64,000 nt of DNA from Emydura subglobosa (taxonomy: Eukaryota > Chordata > Testudines > Chelidae), in assembly GCA_007922225.1 (NCBI GenBank), contig ML680055.1, positions 771,496-835,495 on the forward strand, written 5' to 3'. Below are positions 60,374 to 64,000 of this stretch, piece after piece. The position numbers and the translations under genes are program-made. The notes beneath the pieces are model-generated. The model saw nothing but the letters and a program-made list of their open reading frames with translations, ran no database searches and had not been told where the DNA came from. The first letter of the stretch is position 1, and each line of letters starts with the position of its first letter.

Positions 60374-60756
60374 CGGGATGGGCAATAATTTTCACAGAGG
60401 GGCCAGAAGCAGGAAGTTCAGGAAAGCCACTAGCCAAGAAACTAAGCTACCTGATGCTCCAGTTGCCAAGGGCAATTTAGTGAATCTCGGCCAGTCACTT
60501 CCCAAACCTCCTGCTTCCAACCACATGACCGGAAGCAGGAAGTTTGCTGAGAAAGTGCCAGTTGAAGGTAGCTTAAGCAGAGCTTAAATGGGCCTGCTTT
60601 CAAAGTGGGAGGGCCATGGTCCACCCAGGCCCACCCATAGCTACTCCACTGCATGGAGGAAGATTAGTTTCCTCAATTGTCGGGAATCATGATGGGCCAA
60701 ACAGAAACATTAGACAAGCCAGATCTGGTCCGTGGGCCATATTTTGCCTACCCCTG
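60374..60756. mobile_element. hAT-like MITE
   Basis: The left end CGGGATGGGCAATAATTTTC and the right end, reversed, CAGGGGTAGGCAAAATATGG are diverged inverted repeats. TTTTTAAT (60366-60373) and TTTTAAAT (60757-60764) may be the 8-bp duplication. The middle has CAGGAAGTT and CAGGAAGTTT repeats. Confidence 0.5.
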
Positions 60757-62084
60757 TTTTAAATGCATTTCTTTACTGCTGCTTCTTAAAACAAGCTAAA
60801 AAGGATACAGAATGTAAAGCACTAGCCATTGCATTTAAAACAAGCATAGAAGACAATACCTACAAAGTTGCTTTTACCCCCCCCTCCCCCCCCAAAAAAA
60901 AAAAGGCAGCAACAGCACATACTCCAGACTGATTCCTCCAATTATATACAGGACCTCACCATTTCAGAGGTTCTACAGGTGTCCCGAAATTAAGCAAGAA
61001 AGCGCTTCCTGCAGGATTCTAACCTGGCAAAGAATCCACAACACTTCCTGTACTTCATCGCTACATCAGGTAAATATGGAAGATGGAAAGAAATGAGATT
61101 CTAAAATCCAGCATCATGAGAATGAAAGTTAAACCCTCAGTATGTAACACATGAAGTGTCTGCTTACCAATTGCTCTCTACTCTTAGCTTTATCAAAGCA
61201 CCAGGAACTATTCATAATATCTGCACACACAGTCCTGAATAACCACCAGATTTATTTTCCTGTTACAAATACAATCTTATTCAGCAAACTAAAGCGTACT
61301 ACACAGTACTTTTCCATGACATTACTGTACCCAGATCTAGATGCACAAATACACAACTTGGAGAACAATCAGGCTTCAGTCTACACATTTAAGAGCCAAA
61401 TTCACATCTAACTTAAGGGATGTAACTCCATGGAAAATGTGCCAATGAAGTTGTGCCTACTCACTCTGAACTCTTGCATATTCCTACATTCTGCTTCAGT
61501 ACTCTCTTAGATGGGTACCAAGGTGGGTTCAACTACCTACTGTGTGTTCTACTTAATGACCTAACTGTTACGTTTGACATTATAGAAGGGTGACAGCCTT
61601 ACTATAGTAAAAGTTTGGACCAGATTTCTGTTTAAAGCTTGAATCTAAGTGTTCCAATATCTATATATTTGCTCAGATTGCCTTGAAATTTGGTGTGCCT
61701 TCTGGCAGTACAGGGTTCTGTTAGGGATCCAAAATTGGGGGACATTTGACAAAGGGGTTCCCAAAATACAGCATCTGAAAAAAAACAGTTTTTCTTAAAG
61801 TTGAGAGATTCTGGCAACCAAATTTTGCTTACAGATAGAGATCATAGGGCCTCAAATCCCTGCACCAGGGTCTGCAGCATTTGAAGGTTATCCTCACAGA
61901 GCATATGGCACCCACCACCACCTTCAGGAAAAATCAAACTAAAACTTACTTTAAAAAAGGTCTTGCTACTCCTGTTTAGCTTGTCAGAAGCCTCTTGCAC
62001 TGAATGACGAGCTAAAGGATTAAACTGAGCATGTGCAGACCGAAAGGCTATCTATCTGTCTAGAAGAAACCTACCACTTTATCA

Positions 62085-62530
62085 TTGGATTGTGACCTCA
62101 AACATTTTACGTTGCGCAACCCCCCACACTCCACTCCTGTCCCCGACTCCCCAGGAGCTGCAGCCAGAGCTGTGGCTGTGATTGGGGCTATGAGCCAGAA
62201 GCTGAGGCTGGAGATAGGTCTGTGGTCCAGAGCAGGGCTGGAAGCGAACTGTGGCCAGGGGCTCAGGCTAGGGTCAGAAGCAGAGCCACAGTCGGGTATG
62301 GAGCCACGGCCGGGACAGGCACTAGTGGCTGAACCTGCAGCCACAGCTGGGGGCAAGTCTGGGGCCAGAAGCAGGGCCACAGCTGGAAGCAGAACCGCAT
62401 CCGGGAGCCAAAGCTGGGGTGGGGCTGCAGATGGGCTTGGAGCTAGAGACTGAGGCCAAGGCAGAGCTGGAGGCAGAGCGGGGCTGGGTGGCACTCCCTC
62501 ACTACCCCTCCCCCACCAAGGGGTCTGGCA
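62085..62530. repeat. GC-rich degenerate tandem-like repeat
   Basis: Imperfect units around GGGGCCAGAAGCAGGGCCAC recur about every 20-30 bp between 62160 and 62470. The region just left of it (62090-62130) has a TTTACGTTGCGCAACCCCCC start often found at the edge of a hAT-type repeat. It lies just upstream of the CpG island. Long open frames on both strands here result from composition, not coding. Confidence 0.5.
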
Positions 62531-63323
62531 CAGGCCCTGCTGCACCCCCCTAAATGTGCCATGCTAGGGAGCCCGCCCAACAGTTTGGGGCCCTCTGTCA
62601 TAGAAACTGGCTGCTTCTGAGGGAATATCCCAGCCACCAAATCCTAATCCCAGCTCTAGCCCAAGCAGGACAAACTTCATTGATGCTGCCCTGGCCCCGC
62701 TGTGGCACTGCAGCCGGGCTCTTGTATGTGATGCAGCTCGAGCGGGCTTTCCAGCGAGCCCCTCTCTGCGGGAGGCAGAATCCTTCCAGCCGCCTGCCCA
62801 GCTCTGCCTCGGGCGTGGGCGACCTGCCCCGGGGCTCGCACGGCGAAACGTGTCACAGGCCGGGCGAAGCCAGGCCAGCCGCCTGCCCAGCGCAGAGCCG
62901 GAGCGCCGGCCGCGGCCGGAGCCGGCAGGACGAGGACGAGGACAAGGACAAGGCGGGTGCGCGGCGCTGCGCTGCGCTGGCAGGGGTTACTGCGGGATAA
63001 CGCAACCGCAGGGCAGCGGCGCAGCCTGAACTACCCGCTGCGGGGAGACGCCGGGCCAGGCTGGGCGGAGGGGAAGGGGCCGGAGGGAAACGGCGGCGGC
63101 CGGGGGTGAGAGGGGGCTCAGGTGACGGGAGGGGCCGGGGTAGTGACGGGGACCGGGCACGAGAACAGGGCGGGGGCGCCGCACCTGTCAGTCCCACTTC
63201 CCCACCACCTGGGGCGGGACCGGCCCGGGGCGGGGGGAGACCCGGCTCGCGCGGCCCATGGGCCGTTGGGGCGCGGGCGCAGGCCCCTCCCGCGCGCGCT
63301 CGCGCTCTCGCTCTCTCACTCAC

Positions 63324-63335
63324 CCGCCCCGCCAT
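63324..63335 (-). CDS. NSF: NSF exon 1, coding part (residues 1-4)
   Basis: Read on the minus strand, this stretch gives ATG GCG GGG CGG (M-A-G-R) followed at once by the donor GTGAGT at 63323-63318. Vertebrate NSF begins with the same four residues, and its first coding exon ends after Arg4 in phase 0, as here. The start context is strong: G at -3 and G at +4. The exon sits inside the CpG island, and its 5' UTR continues to higher coordinates with no visible ATG before it. NSF is a homohexameric AAA+ ATPase that, with SNAP adaptors, disassembles cytosolic-face SNARE complexes after membrane fusion. Four residues alone would be weak evidence. The call rests on exons 2-4 downstream on the same strand, in order and in phase. 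Confidence 0.93.
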
Positions 63336-63457
63336 GTCGCCGATGCGCCCCCGCCCGATGCCCGCCGCGGCGCCGGGAACCAAACGCCAGCGAGCCAGAC
63401 TCCGACCAGAGCGTGACGCGGCCGCACATGCGCACTGCGGCCCTGGTGCGCTGCGTC

Positions 63458-63473
63458 GGGCGGGGCGGGGCGG
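63458..63473. promoter_or_regulatory. Overlapping GC boxes (SP/KLF-type)
   Basis: GGGCGGGGCGGGGCGG gives three overlapping GC-box cores about 125 bp upstream of the NSF start codon, a typical arrangement in TATA-less CpG promoters. Confidence 0.6.
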
Positions 63474-63489
63474 AGCACCGCCTCTGGGG

Positions 63490-63500
63490 TGAGTCAGCAG
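63490..63500 (-). promoter_or_regulatory. AP-1/MARE-like site
   Basis: TGAGTCAGCAG on the plus strand reads TGCTGACTCA on the gene strand. This is a consensus for AP-1 and for Maf-CNC factors such as NF-E2 and NRF2. It lies between the GC boxes and the CRE pair, about 155 bp upstream of the start codon. Function is inferred from the motif only. Confidence 0.5.
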
Positions 63501-63569
63501 CGTCGCGAGGCGCCCGGCAGAGGGCAAGGCTGCGAGCCCGAGGCGCCGTGATGCGAAGTTACCCGGCAA

Positions 63570-63596
63570 TGACGTCAGTCCCGTGGTGTGACGTCA
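63570..63596. promoter_or_regulatory. Pair of palindromic CRE sites
   Basis: Two perfect copies of TGACGTCA lie at 63570-63577 and 63589-63596, 19 bp apart start to start and about 235-260 bp upstream of the NSF start codon. The 8-mer is the full cAMP response element bound by CREB/ATF dimers. Two copies in a CpG island promoter suggest use, but that is inferred. Confidence 0.7.
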
Positions 63597-63664
63597 CCGC
63601 GCAACGCCAACCTTCCAGGCAGCGTACCCAGGGGCAGCTTTGGGTGGGGGATCTGCGGAGCTCT

Positions 63665-63690
63665 CCGCCCCGCCCCGCCCCGCCCCGCGC
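63665..63690. repeat. CCCCG short tandem repeat
   Basis: About five copies of CCCCG or CGCCC in a row end in CGCGC, at the upstream edge of the CpG island. The same bases also form GC boxes on the minus strand. A five-base repeat of this kind is expected to vary in length between individuals. Confidence 0.7.
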
Positions 63691-64000
63691 TCAGCGGCAG
63701 GCGGCAAAGAAATCCGACCCAGGCCTTAGCGTGTGAAGACCGGCCGGTCTGACACAGCCCCAGGGGCTGGGAAGGAGTCCGCACCGTAAGGCTAGCGGTG
63801 CAGCCGCACAGCATGGACTTGTCACCCCGCTACATAGCCAGGGGCTTGGACCCACCGTTCCCGGGCTGCTGGCTCTTCCTTCCATCCGGGCTGCCCTGGC
63901 TGCACCGCTATGTGTAGCATGCTACTGGAATCGAAGCTAGCCCAGTCACATCTAGCCCTGCTGGAAATTACACCTCCCGCTACCTTGTGATGTCACCACA

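Larger units (their letters stand above)
33830..63323 (-). other. NSF: NSF intron 1
   Basis: The intron is 29494 bp, from the GTGAGT donor in the CpG island to the AATAG acceptor of exon 2. It holds most of the mobile-element load of the window, including the 5-kb Ty3/Gypsy element and two DIRS-like gag remnants. The longer stretches where I see no feature are 49310-51125, 55240-56400, 56575-58080, 58560-60365 and 60765-62080. Confidence 0.92.
62690..63760 (-). promoter_or_regulatory. NSF: CpG island with NSF promoter and 5' UTR
   Basis: Base composition changes abruptly from the AT-rich intron to GC- and CpG-rich sequence over about 1 kb, and the NSF start codon lies inside it. I see no TATA box at a suitable distance. 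There is a run of overlapping GC boxes at 63458-63473 and a CCCCG repeat at 63665-63690. An NRF1-like core (CATGCGCA) lies at 63427-63434. These are the usual parts of a TATA-less housekeeping promoter. The transcription start cannot be read from sequence; somewhere between about 63360 and 63500 is likely. Whether the island also fires rightward is unknown. Confidence 0.88.

Noticed and set aside
62853..63569. Long minus-strand open frame running through M-A-G-R, suggesting an N-terminally extended NSF
   Set aside because: The frame upstream of the NSF ATG is open for about 78 codons but begins at TTG, not ATG. The composition is GC-driven, and the frame reads past the GTGAGT donor into intron 1.
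63122..63736. 204-codon plus-strand open frame, perhaps a divergent gene from the CpG island
   Set aside because: Arg/Pro/Ala-rich translation typical of CpG islands. It begins at an ACG/GTG-type codon, lies antisense to NSF exon 1, and shows no recognisable domain.
1..64000. CRISPR array or bacterial-type operon
   Set aside because: No regularly spaced identical repeats and no compact gene arrangement. The window is clearly vertebrate intron DNA.

Overview
This is vertebrate nuclear DNA, most likely from a turtle. The repeats point that way: CR1 LINE 3' ends of the chelonian type (one carries the phrase GGGCTAGATGGACCATTGG), turtle-style foldback repeats of Penelope type, DIRS-like gag remnants, a Ty3/Gypsy LTR element and Harbinger/hAT debris. 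Genes are sparse, introns are long, and a single CpG island lies at the right edge. The species assignment is an inference from repeat style.

The one cellular gene I can support is NSF (N-ethylmaleimide-sensitive factor, the AAA+ ATPase that disassembles SNARE complexes). It runs right to left on the minus strand. The CpG island at about 62.69-63.76 kb holds its promoter and a 12-base coding part of exon 1 (MAGR). Exon 2 is at 33744-33829, exon 3 at 25267-25366 and exon 4 (40 bp) at 14172-14211. All four have canonical GT/AG borders and compatible phases. They encode residues 1-79 plus one base, all in the NSF N domain. The remaining exons must lie left of the window. Everything else is intron (introns 1-3 complete, intron 4 partial) or promoter-flanking DNA.

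The introns are full of broken mobile elements. From left to right: DIRS-like remnants (1-1.1 kb, 1.85-2.8 kb); a Harbinger transposase split by a CR1 (3.6-5.6 kb); a second possible Harbinger-type region (7.6-8.5 kb); a CR1 at 16.3-17.06 kb; a nested stack at 18.6-24.8 kb, in which a repeat-family gene of unclear class is split by a Harbinger Myb-like ORF and by a larger element holding an antisense CR1 that itself holds a Penelope foldback; another Penelope foldback (26.2-26.7 kb); a 173-bp palindrome (27.7 kb); MITEs around 33-35 kb; two CR1 copies (35.4-37.65 kb); a 5-kb Ty3/Gypsy element with both LTRs, a SCAN-like gag, a protease remnant and a dead integrase (37.65-42.71 kb); a large DIRS-like gag remnant with a hAT MITE in it (43.4-46.9 kb); CR1 copies at 47, 48, 51 and 54.8 kb; a further DIRS-like remnant (51.8-53.8 kb); and small SINEs and MITEs up to 62.5 kb.

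The observations most worth a second look are the foldback retroelements with target-site duplications, the SCAN-like gag, the split repeat-family gene with a possible FEN/PIN-like acidic motif set, and the repeated LAP2alpha-like DIRS gag copies. I found no evidence for a wholly new functional system. All mobile-element coding regions here are visibly broken.
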